A stretch of DNA of 30,379 nt from CAYYYP01 sp964475985 (GTDB taxonomy: Bacteria; Bdellovibrionota; UBA1018; CAYHWW01): NCBI GenBank assembly GCA_964475985.1, contig CAYYYP010000044.1:1-30379 (forward strand), given 5' to 3'. The notes beneath the pieces are model-generated. The model made no database searches. It was not told the DNA's origin and saw only the letters and a program-made list of their open reading frames with translations. A program made the position numbers and the translations under genes. Positions 1 through 9,124 of this stretch are shown piece by piece. The first letter of the stretch is position 1; every line of letters begins with the position of its first letter.

Positions 1-2
1 TC

Positions 3-119
3 TGCAGCATGAGAGAAGTACAAGCCATTCTTGATCTAGAAATTCCTAAAACAAGCCAAATCTATAAAACCGCTGATCACTTAGCCGCATGCCTCTATAA
101 GCTCACTCACCCAAGCTAA
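3..119 (+). CDS. C-terminal end of an unrecognised protein (cut by window edge)
   Basis: An open frame enters from the left edge and stops at TAA 117-119, giving 38 residues and ending in LYKLTHPS. An internal ATG at 9 could also start a tiny 36-residue ORF, but continuation of a longer gene from outside the window is more likely. The composition is that of an ordinary soluble helical protein. No motif identifies it, so no function is proposed. Confidence 0.4.
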   Translation, partial: CSMREVQAILDLEIPKTSQIYKTADHLAACLYKLTHPS

Positions 120-251
120 AAGGGGTAAAAAAACCTCAGGCATCAGTCATCTGCGAGATCTGTAATCAGAATCAGAATCAGAAACTGTACCTGACCCTGT
201 CACTGAAAACCGAAGCGCCGCCACCCGCTGCCCGAGCGCCCCTCCCCTTCT
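120..251. other. Intergenic stretch with a short hexamer repeat
   Basis: This non-coding gap lies between the partial plus-strand gene end and the convergent radical SAM gene. It holds three tandem copies of the hexamer aatcag near 162-180 and a C-rich run near 235-250. I see no convincing hairpin terminator or promoter in it. Confidence 0.4.
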
Positions 252-2165
252 CTAAAGTGCCTTCCTCACAAAATTCCTCGCCACCGTTGTTGCCGGTACC
301 TCAAAACCAAACCAAAATTGCAAATTTTCCTCTAACCCCACCCCATGCATAAAATTATATAACGCCTTCTTAAGTCCGTAGGCGTAGGCACTATGGTCGC
401 ACCCCGTCGGATCCTCAAACGGCAAATCATTGCGCGCAAACCTTGTTTCGGGTTCAGGCAAAATGCGCACGCCAAATTTTTCTGGCGCTTTGCCCACCGG
501 ACTATGGGCCGTGGTTGAAAACCTATGCCAGTAGGCTGACTGCAAACAGTCGTTTTGAAAAAGCTGCCGCACAATCTCCAGGGCATCAATCGTCTCCTGC
601 TCCGTTTGACTCGGAAATCCGTACATCAAGTAAGCGTGAACTAAAATTCCTGCCTCTCGAAATGCTTTGGCTACCTTTGCTACCTGAGCAACTGTAGTTC
701 CCTTTTGCATGAGTTTCAAAAGCCGATCCGATGCAACTTCGAGTCCGCCGGTGATAGCGATGCACCCCGCATTGGCCATGGTTTTCGCAACTTCTGCCGT
801 AAAAAATGCGTCAAACCTCACGTTGCCCCACCAAGTAAAGCGCGAGCCTAGTCCTCTTTCAATCAATCTGGTTGAAAGATCCCGCAGTAATTTTGGCGGG
901 GCTGCTTCATCTACAAAGTGAAAACCTGAGCATCCGGTTTGAGCCGAAACCTTGAGCATTCTTTCAATGAGTTCGTCCGCAGCGTTGGCGTCGTAACGCC
1001 CGATGTAATCGAGAGTGACATCGCAGAAGGAACATTTTTTCCAGTAACACCCGTGGGCCAAAGTTAGTTTGTTCCAAAAGCCATCGGACCAGAGCCTATG
1101 CATGGGGTTTAAGACTTCAATGAGTGAAAGGTATCTTGAAGCATCAATCCCAGAATAATCGGGAGCGCCCACGTCTTTTTGTGGGAAATCATGGAGAGTA
1201 CTTTCATCCGCATACTTTACAAACGGAGTACCGGCCGCATCACTGCGTTTCACGAATGTCCGTTTTAGGGGAGCGTCCGATAGGATAGATAAAAGCGGTG
1301 CTTCGCCATCATCCAAAGTTACGTAATCAAAATAATCAAAAACCTTCGTTTCCGTTAACTGGCGCAACTCCGTATTCACGTAACCACCGCCCAGCACTAG
1401 CTTTACTTCCTCGCCCCAATGCTGCTTTAGGGAACGCGCAATGCGAAACGCGCCGTAAACATTTCCGGGAAACGGCGCGGATAAACCCACTACTTCTGGT
1501 TTAAATGCTAAGTCTCCTATAATTTTTTCATTCACGAGCGAATCAAGGGCAAGGTCAACTAAGCTTGGTGTTTTTGTTTCAAGTGCCCCATGAAGCGCAT
1601 CAAAACTTGGCACACTTGCCGCCAACTTTTCTCCGTACTTTGATAAAAGAAAACGTTCATCGACATTTTTAGAAATAAAATCCGTTAAGTCTTCGATATA
1701 GAGGCTGGCAAAATGTTTTGCTTGATCTTGAATGCCTAAATTCCCAAACGCTTTGCGTAGACCAATCAGGCCTAGGTTCTCAAAATTTGCCGCGAACTTT
1801 GGGCCTTCCGGTAAAAGCGTCCTTGAGGCGATCCGGTACGCAAGTGCTGGATCCCTTCCTTGCAGAAAAGAAATAACGTTATCAATGGTGGCACAGTAAT
1901 CGGATGCCGCATCTAAATAGAAGGCGAGCTCTTCAGAAGTTTCCGGGTCTCTTGCCTTCCGGTTAGCAGTCGACACTTCTTCAAAGGCCAACTTCAAAAA
2001 CGTTGATGAAAAAACCTTAAGGACGAGCTCCAAGGATAAATCAATCTGTTTAAGATTTTCTGCCGGATACCCACGCTGCTTTAAAAATCCCATTAAATAA
2101 GTGGTCGCCGGATACGGCGAATTCACTTGGGATAATGGCGGAATAACAAAGAGCGCTTTTTTCAT
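252..2165 (-). CDS. B12-binding-domain radical SAM protein
   Basis: The 637-residue protein begins at MKKALFVIPPLSQ, the usual N-terminus of cobalamin-binding radical SAM proteins; an ATG 63 bp upstream would add an atypical Trp/Tyr-rich leader, so the start at 2165 is preferred. The N-terminal half is a B12-binding-like Rossmann region, with the stretch EVVGLSAPFPGNVYGAFRIA and a GGGY turn. The radical SAM core follows with the cluster motif HGCYWKKCSFCD. Its cysteine spacing is CX4CX2C, not the classical CX3CX2C. No DXHXXG cobalamin-ligand motif is evident, so cobalamin may bind base-off without a His ligand or not at all. The substrate is unknown. It stands alone, 117 bp from the next minus-strand gene upstream. 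Confidence 0.85.
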   Translation of the reverse strand: MKKALFVIPPLSQVNSPYPATTYLMGFLKQRGYPAENLKQIDLSLELVLKVFSSTFLKLAFEEVSTANRKARDPETSEELAFYLDAASDYCATIDNVISFLQGRDPALAYRIASRTLLPEGPKFAANFENLGLIGLRKAFGNLGIQDQAKHFASLYIEDLTDFISKNVDERFLLSKYGEKLAASVPSFDALHGALETKTPSLVDLALDSLVNEKIIGDLAFKPEVVGLSAPFPGNVYGAFRIARSLKQHWGEEVKLVLGGGYVNTELRQLTETKVFDYFDYVTLDDGEAPLLSILSDAPLKRTFVKRSDAAGTPFVKYADESTLHDFPQKDVGAPDYSGIDASRYLSLIEVLNPMHRLWSDGFWNKLTLAHGCYWKKCSFCDVTLDYIGRYDANAADELIERMLKVSAQTGCSGFHFVDEAAPPKLLRDLSTRLIERGLGSRFTWWGNVRFDAFFTAEVAKTMANAGCIAITGGLEVASDRLLKLMQKGTTVAQVAKVAKAFREAGILVHAYLMYGFPSQTEQETIDALEIVRQLFQNDCLQSAYWHRFSTTAHSPVGKAPEKFGVRILPEPETRFARNDLPFEDPTGCDHSAYAYGLKKALYNFMHGVGLEENLQFWFGFEVPATTVARNFVRKAL

Positions 2166-2282
2166 GGCGTAAAGCCAATACCATATTCCATATAGCCTTT
2201 CGCCCGGGAAATAGCCGCCGCGCCACAAAACTAAATATATTTACAAGACATCAGAATGACGGCGTAAGGTCAGCCCTATCCC

Positions 2283-2669
2283 TCATCGTGTAGAGCAATG
2301 GTCCGTAGCACAGAGGTTCTTTTTGCGTTTCGGTAGGTATGGCCGTAGCGCCGCAAAAACCGTGTAGCCTACCTTTAAAGCTCGATTCACCACCGGTATG
2401 GCCGCTACTTTTGAATAAATGGCATAACCGGGGAGCGCATTCCAAATCTCAATGAACGCGTCCACCCCCAGGTGAATCTTCCCGCTGGTATCTCTTAAAT
2501 GCATGATCTGGTTCACTCGTTTGACGTCAAGACCCTCCGCTTCGGCAGAAAAACTAGGCTCCGTAATATCAATGAACTCCAGCCGCTGAAGCTTATCTTT
2601 TGATCGGTAATATTCGACTTCGCGCGAACAAAGATGACAAGCACCGTCAAAATAAACTTTTATTTTCAT
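2283..2669 (-). CDS. DCC-family (DUF393) thiol-disulfide oxidoreductase-like protein
   Basis: The 128-residue product starts MKIKVYFDGACHLCSREV, which holds the DGxCxLC signature of the DUF393/DCC family, a small thioredoxin-like group with a CXXC pair near the N-terminus. The length is normal for the family. A start 54 bp further upstream is possible but would put extra residues before the beta-strand that normally opens the fold, so 2669 is preferred. It diverges from the SDR/DUF2867 gene; their start codons are 78 bp apart and probably share a control region. The physiological substrate of this family is not established. Confidence 0.85.
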   Translation of the reverse strand: MKIKVYFDGACHLCSREVEYYRSKDKLQRLEFIDITEPSFSAEAEGLDVKRVNQIMHLRDTSGKIHLGVDAFIEIWNALPGYAIYSKVAAIPVVNRALKVGYTVFAALRPYLPKRKKNLCATDHCSTR

Positions 2670-2747
2670 GGGATAAACATACCAGAAGCCCTGCATAAAG
2701 TTTAAACTTTGATCAAACTTCAACCTCTTTTTTATAAAGGAATTTCC

Positions 2748-4115
2748 ATGAAAATCGTAGTGGCAGGGGCAAGCGGGTATATTGGACGAGCCGTAATCCC
2801 AAAGTTGTTGGAAAAATTTCCGCAGGCGGAGATTATTGCGCTCTCTCGCAGTGCGCAGGCATCGGATGATCCAAGAATTACCTGGAAGGCTTGTGAACTG
2901 TTCTCGCTAAAATCGTTGGAGGAAGCCTTGCCTGAACGGGCGGACCTCGCGCTTTACCTTGTTCATTCCATGGGGCCAACGGCGCATTTGGATCAAGGCT
3001 CCTTTGCTGACTACGACCTCATCCTGGCCGACAATTTTGCGCGGGCCGTAAAAAAAATGAACCTAACCCATCTCATCTATTTGGGCGGCCTGATTCCCGA
3101 GGGAAAAAAACTTTCCTTGCATTTGCAGAGCCGGCTCGAGGTTGAGGAAACCTTTAATCAATACCATTTACCTACGACGGTCTTCCGCGCGGGCCTAATA
3201 CTTGGTGAGGAAGGTTCCTCCTTCCAAATTCTCCTTAAGCTCGTGAAGCGGTTGCCAATTATGATTTGCCCCAGTTGGACCCAAAACTTAACCACGCCCG
3301 TTGATTTGACTTCGGTGATTTCGGCCATCTCGGACGTAGCGCTAGAAGAAAAACATATCGGCAAAATTTATGATTTAGCCGGTTGTCAGCCGCTCACCTA
3401 TTTAGACATGATGAAGGAGACGGCCAGGAAACTAGGAATAAAACGTCGTTTTTTTACGGTACCGTTTTTTACGCCTACCCTCTCCCGGTCTTGGGTGAGT
3501 CTTATTACCAACAGTCCTCGGAATTTAGTTTATCCGTTGATTGAGTCCTTACGGACCCCCATGCTCCCAAGTGAATCCCAAATTTTTTCTAAAGAAGGAC
3601 TTGGTTTCAAATACTATGACTTGCTTGACCGTGCGCAACTTAAGACCCACTCCGGAAAATCGTTATTTCGTTTTCGCGCTCAGAGAAAAACCGTGCGCTC
3701 GGTGCAAAGACTTATTCTCCCTCCCGGTAAGGACGCCGAATGGATCAAAAATCAATACGTTCATTGGTTGCCAAAATTTCTGGCGCCCTTCATTCATGTG
3801 GGGCTTAAAGGACACACGGTAGTATTTTCTTTCCTAAAAAACGGCCCAGTATTCTTAGAACTTAATTTCAGCGCCGACAGGAGCCAGGCCGATAGGCAGT
3901 TGCTTTATATTACAGGTGGGTTTCTTGCGGCGCCGAAAAACAAGGGGCGCCTTGAGTTTCGGACAGTGTTGAATCGGAAATATATTCTTGCGGCCATACA
4001 TGAGTATAATCCAGCGCTGCCCTGGTATTTCTATCGATATAGCCAAGCGGTGGTTCATCTGCTCGTCATGCGAGCTTTTGGTCGCTATCTACGGCGGCAG
4101 CTAGCCGCAGCTTAA
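2748..4115 (+). CDS. NAD(P)-binding SDR-type protein with DUF2867 domain (YbjT-like)
   Basis: The 455-residue protein opens with MKIVVAGASGYIGRAV, whose GASGYIG glycine-rich loop marks an atypical SDR Rossmann fold (about residues 1-215). The C-terminal portion, about 290-455, resembles DUF2867, including the terminal pattern HEYNPALPWYFYRYSQAVVH. This two-part architecture matches YbjT-like proteins. ATG 2748 is chosen because aaagg lies 7-11 bases upstream; an earlier in-frame ATG at 2709 lacks this. TTGATC (2709-2714) and TATAAA (2733-2738) could be a promoter, but the -10 box would overlap that Shine-Dalgarno, so only one reading can be right. It converges on the next gene with 8 bp between stop codons. 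The reaction is unknown. Confidence 0.8.
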   Translation: MKIVVAGASGYIGRAVIPKLLEKFPQAEIIALSRSAQASDDPRITWKACELFSLKSLEEALPERADLALYLVHSMGPTAHLDQGSFADYDLILADNFARAVKKMNLTHLIYLGGLIPEGKKLSLHLQSRLEVEETFNQYHLPTTVFRAGLILGEEGSSFQILLKLVKRLPIMICPSWTQNLTTPVDLTSVISAISDVALEEKHIGKIYDLAGCQPLTYLDMMKETARKLGIKRRFFTVPFFTPTLSRSWVSLITNSPRNLVYPLIESLRTPMLPSESQIFSKEGLGFKYYDLLDRAQLKTHSGKSLFRFRAQRKTVRSVQRLILPPGKDAEWIKNQYVHWLPKFLAPFIHVGLKGHTVVFSFLKNGPVFLELNFSADRSQADRQLLYITGGFLAAPKNKGRLEFRTVLNRKYILAAIHEYNPALPWYFYRYSQAVVHLLVMRAFGRYLRRQLAAA

Positions 4116-4123
4116 AACCCACT

Positions 4124-5428
4124 TCAGAAGTTTTCCTCGCACCCGGTTTCCATCGGAGATTCTTGTATGCCGGAAGTAATCAAATACCGGTGATAACTTC
4201 TTTCGACGGCGATATTTAATCCGGTGTCGGCCAATGCTTTTTCTAGGTTGCTAAAAAAAGTGCTGAGCTTTGGATCGATGTAACTCGGATTTGCCCGAAT
4301 CTCATCAATGAGGAAAACGAGGTTTTCGTTTCCTGGCATAGCAATAGTTCTTCCCGCAATTTTTGCCTCCGCCGAAATCTCGAACGCAACTCGCCGATGA
4401 ACGGGCCCTAAGTCTCTGATTAATCCCCACAAATAGCTTACTTCTTCGTGAATAGTTTTGACCGTAGGCTCTCCGGCCCGCACATTAAGCTCCACCAAGA
4501 TCCCATTCCATTGAGGCAGCCTTAGTTCACGAAGATAATTTAAATGACGCTCGATTAAGTTTTGAACGGTCAGTAAAGCCGTTTTTTCTTCGAATGAAAC
4601 CGTTCGGTTAGGATTAGCAAAACCATGACGAAACTTTAATTCAAAGCCTGGTTGCGGCCGCGCGGCAACGGCGTTAGCCACGATATCATCAAAGACACTC
4701 GACGGAGTGTACCAACTGAAATCCATACTTTCGGTGAGGGCAAACACCAGTCTTTTTATGCCTTCCTTTCGCTCGGCGAAACGAGCGGGAGTGTTCTGCA
4801 GCCGGGCCCTAAGATTGGGAACTTCGGTAATTTGGTCGTCAGGTACGCCAATGTAAGTAGCAATATGCGAAAGCTGAGGCGCTTCGCGAAAGAGTTCGTC
4901 CGAATCAAACCCGCTCGAAAGTAGCCGTGAAAAGTAATTGGCCGACTCGGCATCATCATTTTGCGCAAACCGGCTAAGACCGGGCGCGAAGTTTAAGTTA
5001 TCATTCTGCGTCAGATCAACCTTAGTTACGTCAAGTTTAGTAACGGTGCCGGTCGTCAAGCTTCGAGCTAGATGTTTACCTTTTACATAAAAACGAAGCT
5101 GGCCATAAACGGTAGAGAAAACAAATTCGGGTCTTTTTGGCCGCTGAATACGTCCACTGCCATTGTCCAAAATGAAATCAAATAAAAACAAATCCTGAAA
5201 TTCTTCTGGCGTGAGCCGCAATAAATTAGGATTTATAGAAACTAGTTTTCGGTAGGCCAAGCGTTTGGCTTCATGGAAAAACTCCTGCCCGAATTCACGG
5301 ACTATGAAGTCATCCGAAGCAAAGCCGATCCGCAAGGGTACAAAATCAAAAGGCTCGGCTTTGGCGAAAGTAGCGCCTATTGCCAGGGTCAGGATAGCAA
5401 TTGAGCAAAAAAATGCATTCCGAAGCAT
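4124..5428 (-). CDS. Secreted protein of unknown function (434 aa)
   Basis: The N-terminus is a clear Sec signal peptide: a short basic start, a hydrophobic core around residues 7-19, and a likely cleavage after AKA at about residue 24. The mature part is a mixed alpha/beta protein without a family motif I recognise. A single Cys lies near the C-terminus (METGCEENF). The gene lies downstream of, and in the same direction as, another exported unknown, separated by 146 bp of AT-rich DNA that could hold its own promoter. The likely location is the periplasm or cell exterior. No function is proposed. Confidence 0.7.
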   Translation of the reverse strand: MLRNAFFCSIAILTLAIGATFAKAEPFDFVPLRIGFASDDFIVREFGQEFFHEAKRLAYRKLVSINPNLLRLTPEEFQDLFLFDFILDNGSGRIQRPKRPEFVFSTVYGQLRFYVKGKHLARSLTTGTVTKLDVTKVDLTQNDNLNFAPGLSRFAQNDDAESANYFSRLLSSGFDSDELFREAPQLSHIATYIGVPDDQITEVPNLRARLQNTPARFAERKEGIKRLVFALTESMDFSWYTPSSVFDDIVANAVAARPQPGFELKFRHGFANPNRTVSFEEKTALLTVQNLIERHLNYLRELRLPQWNGILVELNVRAGEPTVKTIHEEVSYLWGLIRDLGPVHRRVAFEISAEAKIAGRTIAMPGNENLVFLIDEIRANPSYIDPKLSTFFSNLEKALADTGLNIAVERSYHRYLITSGIQESPMETGCEENF

Positions 5429-5574
5429 GGGATGCGGGATACCAAGAAATTGGGTTAAGGTCGAATAATAAATAACTAAAATTTAGTAAACTTTATAACT
5501 TTATAAGACCTCTTTTGGTAATGCCCGTCCGTTATTCGGGATCGCTAGGCTAGCCTTCAATTGTATTAGGATTG

Positions 5575-7422
5575 TCAGAAATAACGCATCATGCGGTAAA
5601 TGGTTTCATGCAAAGCATTGGCGCCCCCCACGGCAAAAAGATGATTCGCATACCGATCGTTTTGGAAGCTGGGCCTTGGTCGGTACTGGGCCGGCTTAGA
5701 AGCATTAATTTCAAGTTGCCTTAGGGCCAGAATGAGTACGCGCTCTCCGCCGATGAGCCTAGCCCGCAGTTCGATGACCGAGAGGTCTGAGACCTCGAAA
5801 GTTTTATTCAACGCCACGATTGATCTTCTTGAAAGAAGGGCCAGTTGCGCGCCCTGTGCTCGCAAAATCACTTCGGTCTGAGCAGAGGATTTTTTCGGAA
5901 GAACGTTATAAAATCCGTCGCGATAACCTAAAAAAACCTGCCAAAACTTTACGTACGGAATGAGCACCGTAGAGACGAAATCCTCCGGCAAAAGAACCCT
6001 TTCTCTAATTAGCTCGCTAAAGAAGAAATCGATGAATTCTTCGCTAAGGTAAGACCTCAGTTCGTTCCGCCAAGTTACGGGGATCAGAGCCTTCTCAAAA
6101 TTGATTCTGGTTGAATTTACACGCAAACGATTCAGCTGAATTCGAGTCTGCTCATCAATGGAAATTAACGCTCCATATGGCAGTCCCGCCGCTCGGATTG
6201 CCTCGGAGTAATGTGGGAAGCGAGCCCGAATTGCCCCCATCAGCATTGGTCCCGTCACTTCCCGGCCGGTTATCTTCATTCCAATCGCCTTAAATTCTGC
6301 CGATTCGTTTACCGATAGGGATTTATATCTGACACTGATCCCACTAAAATACGCCGCCCTTAAATATTGGGTGATCATTTTTTTTGACCAATCAACTTCT
6401 TCTCCCCGGCGCCGTACTTCGGCTGGATCCAGGCCATATTTTAACAAAACTGCGTCCCACGAACCCTCCCGGTCCACCCCCTCTTGAAAAACGGCGCGGG
6501 TGGAGGACCCGGCTCCGCGGATACCGTGAACCACTGCCGTTGCAGCATCGGACAACCCTTCTTGCATCGCCCAGGAGTTGAGCGCCACGGTACCGGGCGA
6601 ATTTCGGTAAGCCGCAACCAATTCGTTCATCACCGCATCGAAATCTTCATCGGGCCAAGCTTCCCTTAAACGACTTTCATTTAGTCGAAAACGAATAAGA
6701 TTTAGAACGTTCGTAGGCAGATTTAAGAAATCATTTTTGAATTCAGGATTAACCACAGAGCCCAGCATCTCAGTCTGCGTCGAAAACCTGTCCCTGGCCA
6801 GCTCCACCGCCGTAGCCCACGTTCCTACCCCCCGAACAAAACCGGCCGCCCGAACGAGTTTTACTCCGTCCATTGCAGGGTCACCGGTGACTTGGCGCAA
6901 AACCCTCAAGGCCACGGGGTTGAGATTTTTAACGCTCACCCGGTCAAGATCGGTGTACGGCACGATGGCGCAAATGACATCAACCAAAGACTCTGCCGTC
7001 CAGTTCGGGGTAGAGGGATTTCTTACCTTGAGCTTACGAAAAGCGTGGTCCCATCCTCCATATCTGCGCGTAAGCCGACTGAGCACTACCGAACCTTTCG
7101 GTACGTCGCTAAGAACTGCCTGAAGCGTTGGCCTTAAGTCTTCAGCGGAAACTGTTTTAAGCTGCGAACCCCGCGTGATACCTGCCGCAATGAGGGCATT
7201 CAAAAGTGCTACGTCCCTAGCGGTAATTTCTGGATCGAGATCAAGTTCGCAAGCGGCCTTGGCGCTCGACGGAGTACCGGTCTCGCCACCGACGGCTAGG
7301 GCCGGAACGGAATGGCAAACGCCGAGAGTTACAAAAACCAGAAACCCGTAAAACCCCAGGGCGATTAAAGTCGTAATTTTTTCGAGCCCCGGAACCGTTT
7401 TCAAGCTGGGCTCGTTTACCAA
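5575..7422 (-). CDS. Membrane-anchored or exported protein with homing-endonuclease-associated-type repeats
   Basis: The 615-residue protein has a hydrophobic segment at residues 17-36 that could be a signal anchor or uncleaved signal. The body carries degenerate units resembling the homing endonuclease-associated repeat. Unit starts of the form W(T/S)xxx(L/I/M) occur at residues 141 and 345. Unit ends with aromatic/Ala-rich helices occur at 120-130 (RYGGWDHAF), 198-208 (GVGTWATAVEL), 318-331 (REGSWDAVLLKYGL) and 401-414 (RFPHYSEAIRAAGL). The linker GLDPAEVRRRGEEVDWSKK at 330-348 is typical between such units. No HNH or LAGLIDADG catalytic motif is visible. These repeats are usually associated with DNA-acting proteins, which fits poorly with export, so the role is open. 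Confidence 0.65.
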   Translation of the reverse strand: MVNEPSLKTVPGLEKITTLIALGFYGFLVFVTLGVCHSVPALAVGGETGTPSSAKAACELDLDPEITARDVALLNALIAAGITRGSQLKTVSAEDLRPTLQAVLSDVPKGSVVLSRLTRRYGGWDHAFRKLKVRNPSTPNWTAESLVDVICAIVPYTDLDRVSVKNLNPVALRVLRQVTGDPAMDGVKLVRAAGFVRGVGTWATAVELARDRFSTQTEMLGSVVNPEFKNDFLNLPTNVLNLIRFRLNESRLREAWPDEDFDAVMNELVAAYRNSPGTVALNSWAMQEGLSDAATAVVHGIRGAGSSTRAVFQEGVDREGSWDAVLLKYGLDPAEVRRRGEEVDWSKKMITQYLRAAYFSGISVRYKSLSVNESAEFKAIGMKITGREVTGPMLMGAIRARFPHYSEAIRAAGLPYGALISIDEQTRIQLNRLRVNSTRINFEKALIPVTWRNELRSYLSEEFIDFFFSELIRERVLLPEDFVSTVLIPYVKFWQVFLGYRDGFYNVLPKKSSAQTEVILRAQGAQLALLSRRSIVALNKTFEVSDLSVIELRARLIGGERVLILALRQLEINASKPAQYRPRPSFQNDRYANHLFAVGGANALHETIYRMMRYF

Positions 7423-7465
7423 GGTGCTTGGCTCTTTTCAATAGATAATATTTAGTGACTATTCT

Positions 7466-8260
7466 CTACTTTAGATTGGTATAAATTTCCAGAAGGGCTT
7501 CCCCCAAACGCTTCCGGGTGGACTCAAACTGCGGATTACGTTCTTTAGTGACCTCATCCATGTAAAGCGCACGTTTGAGTTCAATCTGGACGGAATGCCG
7601 CTGCTCAGAGGGGACTCCATAGGTTTCCGTCATGCGACCGCCTTTGTAAGGCCAATTATATGCAACGTTAAAACCCTGATGGCTAAATGCTGCTTTTACC
7701 ATCTCCACGAACTCAAACTGAGCACTCTTACCTTCGCAGTCGCTCACCACGATGTCCGGGCGTTTAGCGCCGTTGTCTTTGTGGGCCGAAGTTCCTTGAG
7801 ACGGCATGCTGTGCAGATCCAAATGAAAGCGCGGCAGACCATTTTTAGCGACCACTTCACGTTCCACGCGTTTTACTTCCGCATGAAAGGGATCATAAAC
7901 ATTTTTAATGAGAGCTTGATGCGTCGCCAAGGAAATCGGCGCGGGAAGGAGTGGAGACCCCTTTGTTGTACGCGCCCAATGGAAACCGCTCACAAATGTT
8001 TTGGCTAATGCCGCCCTACCTTCCGGTAAGCCTTCTACTAATGTGGCATCGACATCTTCCGGCGTTCGATTCAGATCTACGGCATAACGATGATAGGGCG
8101 CAACCACCATGGGAATCCCATGCTCCCGGCAAACGGGCCCGTAGAGCTCGTGAACAAAGCGGTCAACGTCCGTGAGTAAGGTCAAGGCATCGATCTTCAA
8201 AAGCCACTTTGCATCCTCGGGAATAACCTCACCGCTATGGGGAACCGTTACAAAAAGCAT
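7466..8260 (-). CDS. N-formylglutamate amidohydrolase family protein
   Basis: The 264-residue protein matches the N-formylglutamate amidohydrolase (HutG-type FGase) family, which hydrolyses formylated Glu or related amides using a zinc ion. Family landmarks seen in order are TVPHSGEVIPE at the N-terminus, LTDVDRFVHELYGP, HRYAVDLNRTPED and the metal-region motif HLDLHSMPSQG. The length is normal. No other histidine-degradation gene is present, so the substrate could be another N-acyl amino acid. It diverges from the DUF423 gene with 76 bp between start codons. The Shine-Dalgarno is weak. Confidence 0.85.
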   Translation of the reverse strand: MLFVTVPHSGEVIPEDAKWLLKIDALTLLTDVDRFVHELYGPVCREHGIPMVVAPYHRYAVDLNRTPEDVDATLVEGLPEGRAALAKTFVSGFHWARTTKGSPLLPAPISLATHQALIKNVYDPFHAEVKRVEREVVAKNGLPRFHLDLHSMPSQGTSAHKDNGAKRPDIVVSDCEGKSAQFEFVEMVKAAFSHQGFNVAYNWPYKGGRMTETYGVPSEQRHSVQIELKRALYMDEVTKERNPQFESTRKRLGEALLEIYTNLK

Positions 8261-8336
8261 AGGCTCACGCTACCGAAATCTCCTTGCCCACGCAAAGCGG
8301 AAAGAATAGTTTTGCTTCGGAAGTAGGCACCTTTCG

Positions 8337-8765
8337 ATGAATGTCTTAAGTTCACCAAATAAAAATGACTTAAAATTTATGCCAGACAAATCTCCGCCGC
8401 TATTTACCTTCGGCGCATTTCTCATGGCTTTCACCATCGTGCTCGATGCGTTTGCGGCCCACGGCTTAAAAACCAGGTTGGACACCTACTCAATCGAAAT
8501 ATTTTATACCGCAACCCGTTATCAACTCATACATTCCTTGGCGTTGCTCGTTTTGGATGGAACCTCTCGCCTTGGAGCCCACGCCAAACGCAGAGCACTT
8601 ACGTTTTTTAGTTTTGGAATCTTTTTATTTTCTGGAAGCTTGTATCTTCTGAGCCTCACGGGAATTAAAAAATTCGGCATGATCACTCCCTTTGGCGGCA
8701 TGAGTTTTATTTTGGGCTGGGCTTATATTGGTTGGAGTGCTTTAGCCGGTAAGAATAAATCATGA
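8337..8765 (+). CDS. DUF423 family inner-membrane protein
   Basis: The product is a small hydrophobic protein with about four membrane segments. It shows the DUF423 signature: FxAHGLK early, YQLIHSLALLVL in the middle, then FSGSLYLLSLTG and ITPFGGMSFILGWAYIGW. ATG 8337 has a gtagg element about 10 bases upstream. A second in-frame ATG at 8379 gives a more family-typical N-terminus (128 residues) but lacks a Shine-Dalgarno, so the start is uncertain. It overlaps the next gene by 4 bp (ATGA), so the pair is co-translated. The molecular function of DUF423 proteins is not known. Confidence 0.85.
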   Translation: MNVLSSPNKNDLKFMPDKSPPLFTFGAFLMAFTIVLDAFAAHGLKTRLDTYSIEIFYTATRYQLIHSLALLVLDGTSRLGAHAKRRALTFFSFGIFLFSGSLYLLSLTGIKKFGMITPFGGMSFILGWAYIGWSALAGKNKS

Positions 8766-9088
8766 GCTTGAAGGAAGCTGCTTTCACCCTAGAAAACTTT
8801 AATCAGGGCCTGCTGTTTCAGGGCGACCGGATGGTTGGCATTACGGAACTTGCGGAGCAGACCAATGCGCTACCCAAGAGTTATTGCGTGTTTGTAACGA
8901 ATATCGAAACCATGGAGAATCAGAGTTTGCTTGAATTCGCGACATTGGACGAAGCGCTTGCGGCGGCCAACGGCATGATCCGTACAACTCAATTTGAAGC
9001 CTACTTTGAGCGGTTTGGGTGCAGCAAAGGTCCAAGCTGCAGGGGCGCAACCAAAGGCAATTGCCCCACCTGTTCTAACTCACATTAG
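8762..9088 (+). CDS. Small hypothetical protein with Cys-rich tail
   Basis: The 108-residue soluble protein starts inside the stop codon of the DUF423 gene (ATGA overlap), which points to translational coupling. Its last 25 residues contain four Cys in the pattern GCSKGPSCRG...GNCPTC, which could bind zinc or an iron-sulfur cluster. The body is alpha/beta and contains YCVFVTNIETM. I do not recognise the family. It ends 36 bp before the convergent Nfu gene; the Cys tail next to an Fe-S scaffold is suggestive only. Confidence 0.65.
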   Translation: MSLKEAAFTLENFNQGLLFQGDRMVGITELAEQTNALPKSYCVFVTNIETMENQSLLEFATLDEALAAANGMIRTTQFEAYFERFGCSKGPSCRGATKGNCPTCSNSH

Positions 9089-9124
9089 GATTTCTAAATA
9101 AGTTCTACGCGAAACGCCGGCTGA

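Noticed and set aside
162..180. Three tandem aatcag hexamers as a CRISPR-like or regulatory repeat.
   Set aside because: Too short and too few copies for any array; treated as a minor simple repeat.
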